Part shown: in pieces, positions 22,480 through 34,100 of the stretch
Layout of the letters: every line of letters starts with the position of its first letter
How positions within the stretch are numbered: position 1 is the stretch's first letter
DNA from: Sciurus carolinensis
Lineage: Eukaryota > Chordata > Mammalia > Rodentia > Sciuridae
Direction of reading: 5' to 3'
DNA length: 64,000 nt
NCBI RefSeq assembly: GCF_902686445.1
Contig: NC_062214.1
Location: 54,657,177-54,721,176 of the forward strand
The notes under the pieces: generated by a model
Seen by the model: the letters and a program-made list of their open reading frames with translations, nothing else
What the model was told of the DNA's origin: nothing
Database searches by the model: none
Made by a program: the position numbers and the translations under genes

Positions 22480-23250
22480 GCTTGGTGTACTGGGTGTTTA
22501 AACGGGCGCCTGTTGACAGACTGGAAAATTGCTTTCTGGGCAGATGGGTAGCCGACCGTCTCCAGTCACTCGGTGAGTCCCGAGGTTTCCCGGATACTGT
22601 AGCTGCAGGAACTTCTTAGATGCCCCTTACCGGTCCCCGCCCAGGGCTGTTGCCGCCAGCACCTACTGCAGGTGAGGGTGCAATACCGCGCGACTTGCCC
22701 AGCAGCCGCTACCAGGGACACAGCGCGTCAAGACGCTTTTAACGCAGGCGCAGTCTGCGCTACGCGCGGCCGCCCCGCCCACTAGAGGGCGGGGCCGCGG
22801 GGCCTGGGCCCTGCCCCGGAGTTTCCGGCCCCGCCCGGGCCCCGCCTCCGGCTCGCCTCCTACCGCGGGAGCCGGCAGCTAGCGGGCGGAGCAGCTCTAG
22901 GAGGCCTGGGCGTGACGAGGAGAGGGGGTCGGGGTTGGTGGCTTCAGCAGCGGTTGCCGCGGGGACTGGGCGGTGACGCAGCCGGCGGGCGGAAGTGAGA
23001 AAGTTGCCGGCGTCCCAAGGAGAGTTGGCGAAGCTGTGCGCGCGGCGCGGCAATGGGGGGTTCGGGCAGTCGCCTGTCCAAGGAGCTGCTGGCCGAGTAC
23101 CAGGTGCGCGGGTTCTCGGGGAGCTCGCGTGCCGGCCTGCGCCCGGAAGCGGTGTCCCGGAGCAGGCGGCCCAGCGGTCGCGGCCTCTGGACGGTCGGCT
23201 GACCCCACTTCTGGTTTGCCTTCCAGGACTTGACGTTCCTGACTAAGCAG
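22480..23250. promoter_or_regulatory. CpG island: shared GDPGP1/CIB1 promoter
   Basis: CpG-dense DNA with Sp1-type boxes (GGGCGGGGCC, 22787-22796), an ETS-type GCGGAAGTG (22989-22997) and no TATA box. CIB1 starts inside it on the plus strand; the only upstream exon candidate for GDPGP1 on the minus strand is also here. A perfect CTCF core match lies at 22779-22792. Confidence 0.75.
22779..22792 (+). promoter_or_regulatory. CTCF consensus motif
   Basis: CCACTAGAGGGCGG fits all 14 positions of the CTCF core consensus CCASYAGRKGGCRS. It is embedded in GC boxes in the CIB1/GDPGP1 promoter. Confidence 0.6.
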
Positions 23251-26177
23251 GAGATTCTCCTGTGAGTGCTGCCCCGAACCCCACTTCCGACTTGGGATCC
23301 TCTAGAGGTGGCTTTGGGAGTCACTGTCATAGATGGAGGGTGGGGCAGGGCTTTCCGGACTTCAGCAGCGGAGGTGTTACTGGAAACCAGGAGTCCAAGC
23401 CCCAGGCTGCGCCTTCTTCCCAGCACACCCTCCCGTGTCGCGCCTGGGGCCCCAGCGTTGCCCCGCGGAACCGCCTGTCAGGATCCGGGAAAAGTTGGGA
23501 GCTGTTTGACCCTGCGCTGCACTGGCCTCTGCACTAGCGAATATCTTGCCCCTGTCCGGCAAGGATTGCTGTAGCTCTTGGCTGACTTTGCCCACTAGCA
23601 AAACTAGAGAAGCCTTGGAGAGCCTGGCGTTTTCTTCCAACTTTATCTGAACGATATAGTAACCGTTAACACTTCTTGAGCATTTACCTTAGGCCAGGAA
23701 CTGTGCTAAGTGGTCGCCTACATCAACTAACTTAGGGAGGTATAAGGCAAGGAAACAGGTTCAGAGAGGTTTGGTAACCTACTTAAGACTACACTGAGAG
23801 TTAAGTGGATTTGATGTGGGCCAGAGCCCTTGAATGAGGAGATTCCTGGACTTCCCTTCATTCCACTGGGAAGGAGGTGGGGCTGAGAAGGAAGATAGTT
23901 CAGGGAGGTATGGAGTCATCCCTGGAGTGAAAGAGAAGGAGATTGTGCTTTTGCTCTTTTCTTTCTGTTCTTAAGGGCCTTTTGGCTCCTTCCCTGGCCT
24001 CTCTATCCCTCAGTGATCTAGAATCAGTGCCCAGAACACATAGTAGGCCCTCAGTAAATACCTATTACAAGAGACTATCTTGTACTATCTTGTGATTTAT
24101 CTCTCTTTGACTGACCATTGCCCAGTGACTCAGAAGTCGAATGTTTGTGGCTTAGTTCCTCATCTGATTTATAACAGGTGAAATGGCAAGGCAAGGAATG
24201 GGAATGTAAGTACATACAGGGTGACTGATGGCTTGAGAGAGACCAATTCCCCTCTTTTTTGTTAGAGCCCACAGGAGGTTTTGTGAGCTGCTTCCTCAGG
24301 AGCATCGGAGTGTGGAGGAATCACTGCAGGCAAGAGTATCCTTTGAGCTGATTCTCAGCATTCCAGAGCTCAAGGTACAGGCTCCCCACCTCTTTACCCA
24401 CCCTTGCTCTGTTAAGACTCCCTAATTCCTCCTGCCACTCAAATGTAGATCATGGGGTTACTGGTCTGTATTCTGGTCTTTTTGCCTGCTTAGCTCTAAC
24501 TTTCTGGGGGCAAGACTTTCTAAAAATCACCCAGTAATATTATCTAGAATGGTGCTATTTATTTGTTTATTGGTACTGGGAATTAAATCCAGAGGAACTT
24601 TACCACTGAGCTATAGCTTAAGTCTATTTTTTATAAAGCATCTCGCAAAGTTGCCAAGACTGGCTCTCCTGCCTCAGCCTCCCAAATCGCTGGGATTATA
24701 GGCATGTGCCACTGCACCTGGATTAGAATGGTGCTTTTTAAACTTGGATTCTAGGACATATTCTTGGTGGTTCAGACAAGTTCTGTCCTTTAAGAAGAGT
24801 TGAATTCTTATTAAAGTTTGAGAAACCCTGTGGCACAGGTTGATTGTAACTCAGTAGGGCTGCTGTGAAAATTTCTATGCAAAGGGACTGACCCAATGCC
24901 TGTAATATTAGTTGTTCAGTTAAATATTCTTATTCTAAAATAACCAGTTTATCTTTTTCTCTTTGTTTAGAATACCTTCCTTTTCACACTCTATCTTCAC
25001 TTTAAGTTAAACAGACTGCCAGGAAGCCATCCCTGCCCCTTCCCCAACTGGCTCAGTTGGTGTTCCCTGCCCCCTCCTCCACCATGGCCTTCTATCCTGG
25101 CCCCAGAGCTGCTTCTCCATGAATCTAAGCTCCACGGTGCTTGTATTGTGACCTACTCCATCAAGTTTCTGATAGGATTTGATGAGCGTGTGACCTGGGG
25201 CCACGTTGCAAAGCATTCACAGAAGGTTCTGTCACCTAGGCCAACCCCTTCAAGGAGCGAATCTGCAGGGTCTTCTCCACATCCCCCACCAGGGATAGCC
25301 TGAGCTTTGAGGACTTCCTGGACCTCCTGAGTGTATTTAGTGACACAGCAACCCCAGACATCAAGTCCCACTATGCCTTCCGCATTTTTGGTAAGGACCA
25401 GAAGGAACTGGAAGAACACCATGCCTTCTAACATGGGCTTCATGGTGGTGCTGCTTGGGAAATAGGTGGCATTTGTGCATTTGTGGAACTCCTCCTGACT
25501 ATGCCTTTTTGTGTCTGCTCTCTAGACTTTGATGATGATGGAACTCTGGACAGAGAAGACCTGAGTCGGCTTGTGAACTGTCTTACGGGAGAAGGCGAGG
25601 ACACTCGACTCAGTGCCTCAGAGATGAAGCAGCTCATTGATAATGTGGGTGGCCAGGCCAGGCCTGGTCTAGTTGGGCCTGGGAACAGGAGGCAAGGGTT
25701 GGGGCTCTGGCCTAAAGACCTTCCCTTTTCCAGATCCTGGAAGAGTCAGACATTGATAGGGATGGAACCATCAATCTCTCCGAGTTCCAGCATGTCATCT
25801 CCCGTTCACCTGACTTTGCCAGGTATTTGGCAGTGGTTGCCTTACATTCTGGGAAACAGGTCTCAGGTCATTTTTCTTATAAAGGAGAGGGGATAGATTC
25901 ACATGGGACATAACCCATTACAAAGAAGTGTCTTCGGGGTGGGGTGGGTAATTTTGGGTTTAGTCCTTACCCTCCTCTTCCATCAGAAAACCCCACTTGG
26001 GCTAGGGGTATAGCTCAGTGGCAGAGCATATTCTTAGCATGCATGAGGCTCTGGGTTCCAACCTCAGCACTAGGAAAGTTTAAAAAAAAAAAAAAGAAAG
26101 AAAGAAAGAAAGAAAGAAAAAGAAAAGAAAACCCAACTCACTTTTCTCTGTGCAGTTCCTTTAAGATTGTCCTGTGA
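23053..26177 (+). CDS. CIB1: CIB1, calcium- and integrin-binding protein 1
   Basis: EF-hand protein that binds the integrin alpha-IIb tail, regulates several kinases (such as PAK1) and, in keratinocytes, works with EVER proteins (known). Seven coding exons: 23053-23103, 23227-23261, 24266-24374, 25240-25390, 25526-25644, 25734-25822, 26156-26177. They total 576 bases, giving 191 aa, the human length. Residue G2 in MGGSGS is a myristoylation site. The two working EF hands are D116-D127 (DFDDDGTLDRED) and D161-E172 (DIDRDGTINLSE); the two N-terminal hands are degenerate, as in the family. The protein ends SSFKIVL. All splice sites are GT/AG. Confidence 0.97.
23665..24070. mobile_element. MIR and L2 fragments in CIB1 intron 2
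   Basis: A MIR (23665-23840: ACACTTCTTGAGCATTTACC ... GGAAACAGGTTCAGAGAGGT) and a short L2 end near 24020-24070 (CACATAGTAGGCCCTCAGTA). Confidence 0.65.
24550..24722 (-). mobile_element. B1-ID dimer SINE, reverse, in CIB1 intron 3
   Basis: GGTACTGGGAATTAAATCCA, then CTCAGCCTCCCAAATCGCTG and ATTATAGGCATGTGCC. Confidence 0.75.
25998..26135 (+). mobile_element. ID SINE with GAAA-rich tail in the last CIB1 intron
   Basis: GGGGTATAGCTCAGTGGCAG, then ATGCATGAGGCTCTGGGTTC, then A13 and an (AAAG)n tail. It ends only about 20 bases before the splice acceptor of the last coding exon. Confidence 0.8.
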
Positions 26178-26370
26178 CTGCAGCCCCAGCATGTGTCCCA
26201 GCACCTTGTTCAAGACCTTTCCACTGCTGAGCTGTGGCCAAGGTTACGCCTGCGTTGTCAGGGCCGGCCAAGCTGGCCCAGCCTGGAGCTGGCACTGTGC
26301 AGTCTGGCCCCGGGCAGGAGAGGACCTGCTTTTCCCTGCCATTGTCATCGCTCTGTTTCTACTAATCAAT

Positions 26371-26376
26371 AATAAA
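26371..26376 (+). terminator. Poly(A) signal of CIB1
   Basis: AATAAA 194 bases past the stop codon, followed about 20 bases later by a TGTGTGTG-type GU-rich element (26394-26404). Confidence 0.8.
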
Positions 26377-26486
26377 GGTTTAGAAGTTTTGACCCTGTGT
26401 GTGGCACCAGAAACATTGGTATGAGGAAGGACTGGACTTCTAGGAACTTTTGATCATACTAGTAATAAGTCACATCTAAAAGCAGG

Positions 26487-26690
26487 GCCAGCAGGGCATG
26501 GTGGCACATGCCTGTAATCTCAGAGTCTTGGGAGGTTGAAGCAGGAGGATCACAGCCTCAGCAATTTAGCAAGGCTCTGAGCAACTGAGTGAGATCCTGT
26601 CTCAAAATAAAAAATTAAAAGGGCTAGGAGTGGTAAAGCACCCCTGGGTTTAATCTCTAGTACCATAAGAAAGAAAGAAAGATGGGACCA
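26487..26690 (+). mobile_element. B1-ID dimer SINE between CIB1 and SEMA4B ends
   Basis: GCAGGGCATGGTGGCACATG and a short ID half (GGGCTAGGAGTGGTAAAGCA), with a tail of AAGAAAGAAAG. Confidence 0.8.
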
Positions 26691-27139
26691 GTGAGAAAAC
26701 AAATCCCTCCCACCCCTGAATGAGGGGATGAGTACAAAGAGATAGCAGTGAGGGGTGGAACTCTCCAGAATCTTGACTGTGGTGATAGTTTCATAAATTT
26801 TGGAATGAGTTAAAATTTAAAGAACTGGATACCAAAAGAAAAATCAGTTTTACCATATGATAATTTGTGAAATTAAGAATTATAAGGAACTTAAGGAAAA
26901 AAGGCCCCATACTCTGTGCCCCTACCTTGCTGCACTGAACTAGGAATACAGAATAAAGAGGTCGAGGTGGACTGAGTGACCTCCCTGTAGGCTGAAACCC
27001 CCTTGTAAGTGCCACACTCCATGGGGTGATGTTGGCTAAGCCAGGCTGGCTGTGGTTCATTAACCCTTGGAAAGAAGCTTAGAACCCCCAGAAACAGACC
27101 AACCTCATAAAGCAAAAGTCCTTTAAGAGGGCCATGTTT

Positions 27140-28147
27140 AAACAATAATTCTTCAGATTTTATTAAAAAAAAAAAAAAAAAAAAAAAAGTAAAGTGCATC
27201 TTATTAAAAAAAAATATATAAAACCCATGTAAATTCAGGGCCCCTGTGCTGGGCAGTGTCAGTATGGTATCCCTTAGTGTGGAGTCAGGAAAGGTGTGAG
27301 GGCCAACTGGGATGGGGGAGAAGTCAGGGTACAGTCAGTTCCCTGTGCTTAAGTTCAAAGATGGGGCTGAGGTGATAGAAAGGAACACAAAGGTTGTCTC
27401 TCAGACTGGGATGGAGGAAGGCAGGCAGCAGTCTCTTCCTTGAATTCCAAGAGAAATGTGTACACTGTCACAACATCTCCCAGGCTCATGCTCCCTCTCT
27501 CATGTGGCCACAGCCTACATAGGCAGGAAGGTCCAGGAGCTGGATCTGAGCCGAGGGCCTAGGGAGGGCTGCAGAGCCAGCCTGGCCCTCTGGTCCCTGA
27601 GTGGTGGGGTGATGGCACAGCTACATCCTCAACCAGCTGGCAATGCAGGACCCTCAGAACCCAAGCTGGCCCCTGGCTCTGCAGGGACAAGGGCAGCCTG
27701 TGGCAGTAGGATAAGGCAGAAGGTAGAGGATGCCAGCTAGGCAGGGATTTCCAACTCTTGTCTCACACAACCACTTTGAATAAATCTCAAGAGTCCTCGG
27801 AGGCCATGCGGCTGGGAGGGTATGAACTGAATGGCTGTGTGCATGGCATGTCCGTGTTCTCTTTCCCATCTGGTTTCACATTTTCAGTTGTTTTTTTAAA
27901 CAAAAGGCTCAGTTTACTTAGGAGCACTGCTCTGCCCACCTGGGCAGTCCCTTCTGGGCCCTGGAGGGCAGCCCTCCTACAGCTTGCAGGGCTGTAAGAC
28001 TTGGTTGAAGAGCAGCAGGCCAGCTGGCTCCAAGGTTCCCAAGGGCAGGGCATCATGGTTGGGTTCCATGAGAAATGGAGGACCAGTGACCCCCTCTGAG
28101 CATTCACAGCCTCTGAAGCCAGGGTAGCCTCTTCTAGAAGTCAGCTG
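27140..28147 (-). other. SEMA4B 3' UTR
   Basis: About 1 kb of unique, fairly GC-rich DNA between the stop codon and the poly(A) signal. No SINE lies inside it. Confidence 0.65.
27159..27164 (-). terminator. Probable poly(A) signal of SEMA4B
   Basis: AATAAA on the minus strand, just after a 24-base T-run in gene direction and about 980 bases past the stop codon. It would end the transcript near 27,140, about 750 bases from the CIB1 end. Confidence 0.6.
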
Positions 28148-31100
28148 TCACACCACAGAGTCCCGGATCTCAGAGCCCAGGCGAACCCGAGGCCGAGGGC
28201 ACACAGGGGACACCTCCACGAAGCTGTCCTGGATGCTGAGCGGTCTCTTCTCTGACTCAGTGAAGACCCGAGGCCCTGGGGAGCTATCTGACAGGGCCTG
28301 GTAGCCTCGGTGGTCCAGTGGAGTGCTAGGAGGACCTACACCATTGAGTGGTCGGTTCTCAGGTGGCAGCACCACAGGGCGGGTCTTGGGGTGCACACTG
28401 GCACGCTCCCCCTGCTTCAGGAAAACTTTCATGCCATCCCGGTGCCGGTAGAGGAAGAATAAAATTAGAAGTACCACGGCAAGCCCAAACAGCGTGCACA
28501 TCACCAGGAACTCATTCCAGTAGGTCTTGTCTGCACCCCAGCTGGACTTGCCACCAGCTGGTGCGCTTACTCGCGACGTGTTGATAACGACAGGCACATT
28601 GCCGCCCCGTTCTGTTCGTTCCACCACCCCGTTCCCCACCACCTCTGGGCAATAGCTGGCCACTAGCTGCTGGAAGCCCTCTTCCAGTGACCAGCACTGG
28701 AACACCCCCAGCCCCTGCTGGCTGCCCACCAAGAGCAAGTCCCCAGTGGGCAACACACGGCAGGAGGCAGAGGCATTGACAGTGGCTCCGTTGTGCAGCC
28801 AGAGCCGGGTGGCCAGGTTGGAGAGGAGTGGGCAAGCCAAAGTATTCACTGTGTTGGGCTGGAACTGAACTTGTTCACAGGGCTTCTTGGCTGTGGACAG
28901 AAAAGGCATGTGGTAGTGGGGAGCTGGTGCCCACAGGAGCTCCAGGTTCACCCCTCCTTCTCAGCTATATCCTGGTGCCAGGATGGGCCACTCTGGGAAC
29001 TCCTGAGACTGAGTCTCATTTTCCAGGGTCCAATTTGCCAGTTGAAAAGACTAGGATGTGAGGAAGACATTTACACCCATCGAAGTTCAGACAAGTCTAC
29101 TAAGCAGACTTGGTCCCCACCCTTCTTCAGCCTCCAAGGAGGCACCTTACCTTCTGGTACAAAAGACCGGGGCCTGGCTGTGGAAGTGTTGCAGAGTTCC
29201 TTGGCATTGGCCCCCTCGATGTCCTGGATCCATGGCCTGAGAACCAGAAAAAGTCTGGGTTAGGCCAGGAAGCCCCATGAGCCTGTGTTCCCTCACCCCT
29301 CAATGCATACTTAAGCCTGGTTAAGGGACCTGGTGCTCAGGGAACACCAAGCCCAAAGCAGAGGGTAGGAGATTTCCCTGAGCTCATTCCCCAACCCCAC
29401 AGGGCTTGAGTAAGCATCTCCTGTTTACACATTACTGCAAATAAAAGTAACATACTGTTTCCCTTAGTTACAAAAGCAAAATGTGCCCTCAAAAAGAGTC
29501 AGGGGGCTAGGGAGATAGCTCAGTCAGTAGAGTGCTTGCCTTGCAAGCACAAGGCCCTGGGTTCGATCCCCAGCACCCAAAAAACAAACAAACAAACAAA
29601 AAAACAGTTTGGAAGTACAGCTGAACCTATATGTAAATATCTGTCTTTCTGACTAATCCACATGCATTGATTTACTTTAGAAAGAATAATAAAAAAGAAA
29701 AATAATTCTGTATGCACTCAGAAAATGGAAAACTCAACCAAGCACAAAGGATAAAAATAAAACAAAAATCTCATGCAATCTGCCATCCAGTGATCATGAC
29801 AGTATATCCTTCTAGGTGTATGTCTGTAAACTCCCGTTTTTTTTTTTTTTGTTTGTTTGTTTGTTTTGGTACCAGGGACTGAACCTAGGGGCACTTAACC
29901 ACAGAGCCACATCCCCAGCCCTTTTTCTTTTTTATTTTGAGACACAGTCTAGCTAAGTTGCTGAGGCTGAAGTTGAACTTGTGATCCTCCTGACAAAACT
30001 GACACCAGATATATACATGAGAAGAAAGAATGCTATAAATGAGGAATCTGATCCTGCCATGCCTTAAGTATGTAATAAATTTGTATGTTCCTTTTCCTGT
30101 AAAACAAAACAAAAAGAACCCTACAAACAGGACAGATTCCATGATTATTTAAAACATTTAGATTGTTTATTTATTACATATGTAAAAACATTTGGAAGAA
30201 TAGTAATATATCAAAATCTTAACTCTGGTTCTGTTTAGGTGGTAGGATTAGGGGTAGTTTTTATTTTGTTTGTGTTTACCCCTATTTTCTTTTTTCTTTC
30301 TTTTTTTTGTGGGGGGGGGGGTGGTGCTGGGGATTGAACCCAGGGCCCTGTGATTGCAAGGCAAGCACTTTACCAACTGAGCTATCTCCCCAGTCCCTTA
30401 CCCCTATTTTCTACAGCAACATTTTATAATCCAAATATTATTCTAAATCACTCTTTTATGGTTAAATAGACTATTCTGTAGCTCTTACTGTTCCTAAAAT
30501 ATGTTCACATGCCAACCACATTCTCCTGCAAGATTTTTCATAGCTATGGAATTTCATACTCTTATCAAATTGTGTCACTCCTTTCCAGGCAGGAAGGTAA
30601 ACACACTATCTGAACTACAATACAGTTGAGAGGAAGCAGGGGAGCTCATGAATGATTATGCTGAGACCGTGGGTGCAAATGAGACCGTATGATGATCTTA
30701 GAGAGACCTGAGGAAGAGCTCTGAGGCAAGGTACACTAGAATGGGTGTATGGGTGGGAGGCCCTGGGGAGCTCTCACCTGGAGGCCAGCTCAGGCCTGTA
30801 GAGGCTGATATGTCTGCAGCTGGAGCCACTCCAAGCACAGTAGGGGTCCCGGGCAAGGAGGCAGTCCCCACAGGTCTGGTACAGGCTGCAGTTAGCCACA
30901 GGCACCTGGACTACACCCGAGTGGGAAGCAGCATACAGAAGCCCCTGCACAGCCAGACACTGGGGATGAGAGGTGGACATGGACAGCCAGGGCCACCACC
31001 CATGACTGCAGTTGGTTCACATGCCCACTAGCACACCACCCAAGAGGTCTGTCAGAAAGTGGCACCCTCCACTTTCTGATCACCTGTGCCATGAGCCTGG

Positions 31101-34100
31101 ATTTCATAACTTTTCATTTGTTGGTGCAGGGGAGGAAAAGCCGGTGGGGACTAGCTGATGATAATGAAGGTCACTCCTCCCTCCCCCACTCACTCTGTAG
31201 CTATCTAGGAGCAGGTTCTGCACAGGCTGTCCTGATGAGAAGATCTGGAGCTCCTCGATGATGTGCACCCTGGGGCCAATGTCCACTGCCTTGTGCAGCC
31301 GGCCATCACCTGGAGAGTGGGCAGAACTCAGGTCCCGGGTATAGTCCATCTTCCATGACCCACCACACCCACCACCAGCCACACCTCTTGACCTGAGCCT
31401 GTGGGTTGTAGGCACTCACCAGTGCCTAAGAAGAGGACATTGTAGGTGCGGTGCAGGGCAGGGACCCGGTGCACAGCCACACGCTGGTAGCGGGCTTGTG
31501 GCTGCAGTAGCAGTAGGCGACTGCGGACCTGCCCATCCATCAGGAAGTGGTCCTTGAGGAAGTTGAGCACACGGTCGGGAAGTTGCAAGGATGAGCTGAT
31601 CCTCCGTTCCCGGGCACTGTTGGTGATGCACTAAAGCAGAAGGTGGCAGCATGAGCCAGCAACACTGCAGGGCAGCAGGCAAGTTGGGGGCCCAGCGGAC
31701 AGGAGTGGCATCTGCCCCTGCCCCAGAAACCATGGCACATGGCACAGGGCTGACCTTCTGCAGGGTGCCAGTGTGCCAGTCGGAAGACCGGAGGGAAAGC
31801 CCAAGGTGTGGAGACACCAAGGGCTGAGTGAGTTTCCTTGCTGGGCCTCCTTACCCCGTTCACACACTGGCCTCAAGAACTATGCCAACTCTTCCTGCAC
31901 TTCCATCATTCTTCCCACTAGAATCCTCAGGAAACCCTAGCTGGGCAGTGTCCTGGGGGTGATGGCTGCAGTCAGTTCCTGTACCTCCCAGGGCTGCCTG
32001 ATTATCTCTGCCTGGGAGTTTCTCTATGCAAAAACTAACACACCAGAGTCACTGTGAACCAGTGAGGCAGCAGTTGTTGAAAACAACTCCAACTGGACTG
32101 TTCTGAGATGGGCTCCATACCATCTTGCAAGCTCAAGTGAGTCTAAGCTGTAGTCACCCAGAGCAGTAATGGCTTACTGATAAACCATTATGGCTTTCTT
32201 CACCCACCTGTTCCCTCATGCCATATCCTGGGGTCACCTCCCAAACAAGCTCACATCCTTGTTTCAATGCCTGCCTTTGGGGGAGCCCATTAAGCTAGAA
32301 TGAAAAAAAGCAAGGCCTGTTGCCTTAAAGTTGGTCATCTGGTCACTTGTTAAATAAGAAGCTTGCAGTTGAGTAGGGGAGAGGACCAAATGAAGGGACA
32401 ATTACAACAGTAAGCAGTAATGGGGACAACTTGCCCAGCCTGAGATAGGACAGGACCAAAGGCATGTCAACATTCATATAACTAACATTACTAAGTTAGC
32501 TATATCTAACTTAGTAAGCCAAGCAGGCCTGGCTTGTATCCCCAATTTTAAAGATGAGACAACAGATTCCAAGAAACTGTATGATTTGTTTGAGGCTGGA
32601 CAGCATTGGTTCCAGCATGACATGGTGATCCACATCTTCCCAATACCCGCCCTGAGTGCAAGGCCAGTACCCACCGCTCCAGGCCGGGGTGTGGGCACTG
32701 GGTGGGTCACAGTGTACCACTGCTGGGTTTCTCGGTTCACCTCCTTGTAGAGGCCATTGAAGGCCTTCTGCACATCATCCATGGTGAAGACACAGATGGC
32801 AGAGCCTTCCGTGGTGCCCCTGTTCCTACAAAGCAAACAGCCAGATTAACCCAAGAGCTCCAGGGGCTCAGGACGAGGCCCACAGGGCCCAAAAGCTGGC
32901 TCCTGGGTCCCAGTCCCAGTCACCCTTCACCTTCCCATCCCCAACTAATTCCTGGGAACCCTACCACTGGGAAGTAAAGACCCCATAGAAAAGGGTGTCA
33001 CGCCAGTCCTGGGGGCTGGAGCTCAGTGTGAAGACGTCCTGCAGCACATTGAATGGGAAACCATCATCAGGCCGAGAGCACAGCAGCTGTGCCTTGAGAA
33101 AGGATGTCCAGCGCTGCTGCAGCACTCGCTCACCACCCTCATCGCCCTGGAAGAGAGGGAGGCACAGGCCAGCTTAGGCAGGAGCAGGGACCATGGTCAG
33201 GAGGCACGGTGCCGCCTCACTGCCCCTTCCTAGTGAAATGAAGAACAAATGAGTGCTGAAACAAAGTTCCATTTACATCGAAAAACATGGAAAAACTTGG
33301 AGGCAGTGTGCATGTCCCATCGTGAGAGTGCATTCCTTACTGGGGGTTACAAAAAACAAAGACCATAGGAGCCCATCGAAACAGGGAAAGGGCTGAGGAT
33401 GCAGCTCAGTGGTAGAGTGCTTGCCCAGCATACGAGCATCACCAGCTATTTTGCTATATGCATGCAGCTTGAGCAGGAGGCTGAGGCAGGAGGATCACTT
33501 GAGCCCAGGAATTCTCCACCAACCTGGGAAACACAGTGATACCCCATCTCCAATCAAACAATCAATCAAATAGGGAAAGGTGTCTATATGGATTTTCAGG
33601 CAAACAGGGAAAACAAAACACCCTGATGCAGCATAATTTAAGTTTATAAAAAAGTTAGTAATGTAAATTCATATATAATTTAAAAAGACCAGCAGTGAAC
33701 ATTCTAAAGTGTTAACAGTGGTCCCTTCTTGTGGGGGATGGGGGTTATAACACTAACAGCTGAGGTCAGTGTTGTTATTATTTCCATTCAACAGAGGAGG
33801 AATCTGTTAAACCCAGAGAGTTAAGGATTTGTCCAGGATCCTGAATAGCAGGATTTGAACCCACCAATCTGACTCCAGAATCTGTGCTCTTACTCTTTTT
33901 TTTTTTTGACACTAGGGATTAAACCCAGGGGTACTCTACCACTCTGCTATATTCCCAGCCCTCTTAATGTTTTATTTTGAGACAGGGTCTTGCTAAGTTG
34001 CTGAGGCGGGCCTTGAACTTGAAATCCTCCTGTCTCAGCCTCCCAAATTGCTGGGATTATTGATGTGTGACACTGTGCCCAGTTATACTTTTAATCTTTA

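Larger units (their letters stand above)
17488..22480 (-). other. Presumed 5' intron of GDPGP1, repeat-rich
   Basis: A splice acceptor at the coding exon and the CpG island about 5 kb upstream suggest one long intron. The stretch is mostly SINEs, an LTR (20495-20911), CA microsatellites and a 38-base T-run at 22112-22150. Unique parts (for example 20,100-20,450 and 21,010-21,500) show no exon. I could not identify the donor site with confidence. Confidence 0.55.

Noticed and set aside
22760..23640. Several long open frames on both strands around the CIB1 promoter
   Set aside because: GC-rich DNA has few stops; composition is Arg/Pro/Ala-rich and no domain is visible.
25483..25896. 137-codon frame over CIB1 exons 5-6
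   Set aside because: It reads through the intron between them; only the exon parts are real.
28512..28835. 107-codon frame overlapping the last SEMA4B exon
   Set aside because: Shadow of the real exon in another frame.
31860..32470. Possible extra SEMA4B exon in a long intron
   Set aside because: Exons on both sides join in phase without it and no conserved semaphorin motif is visible.
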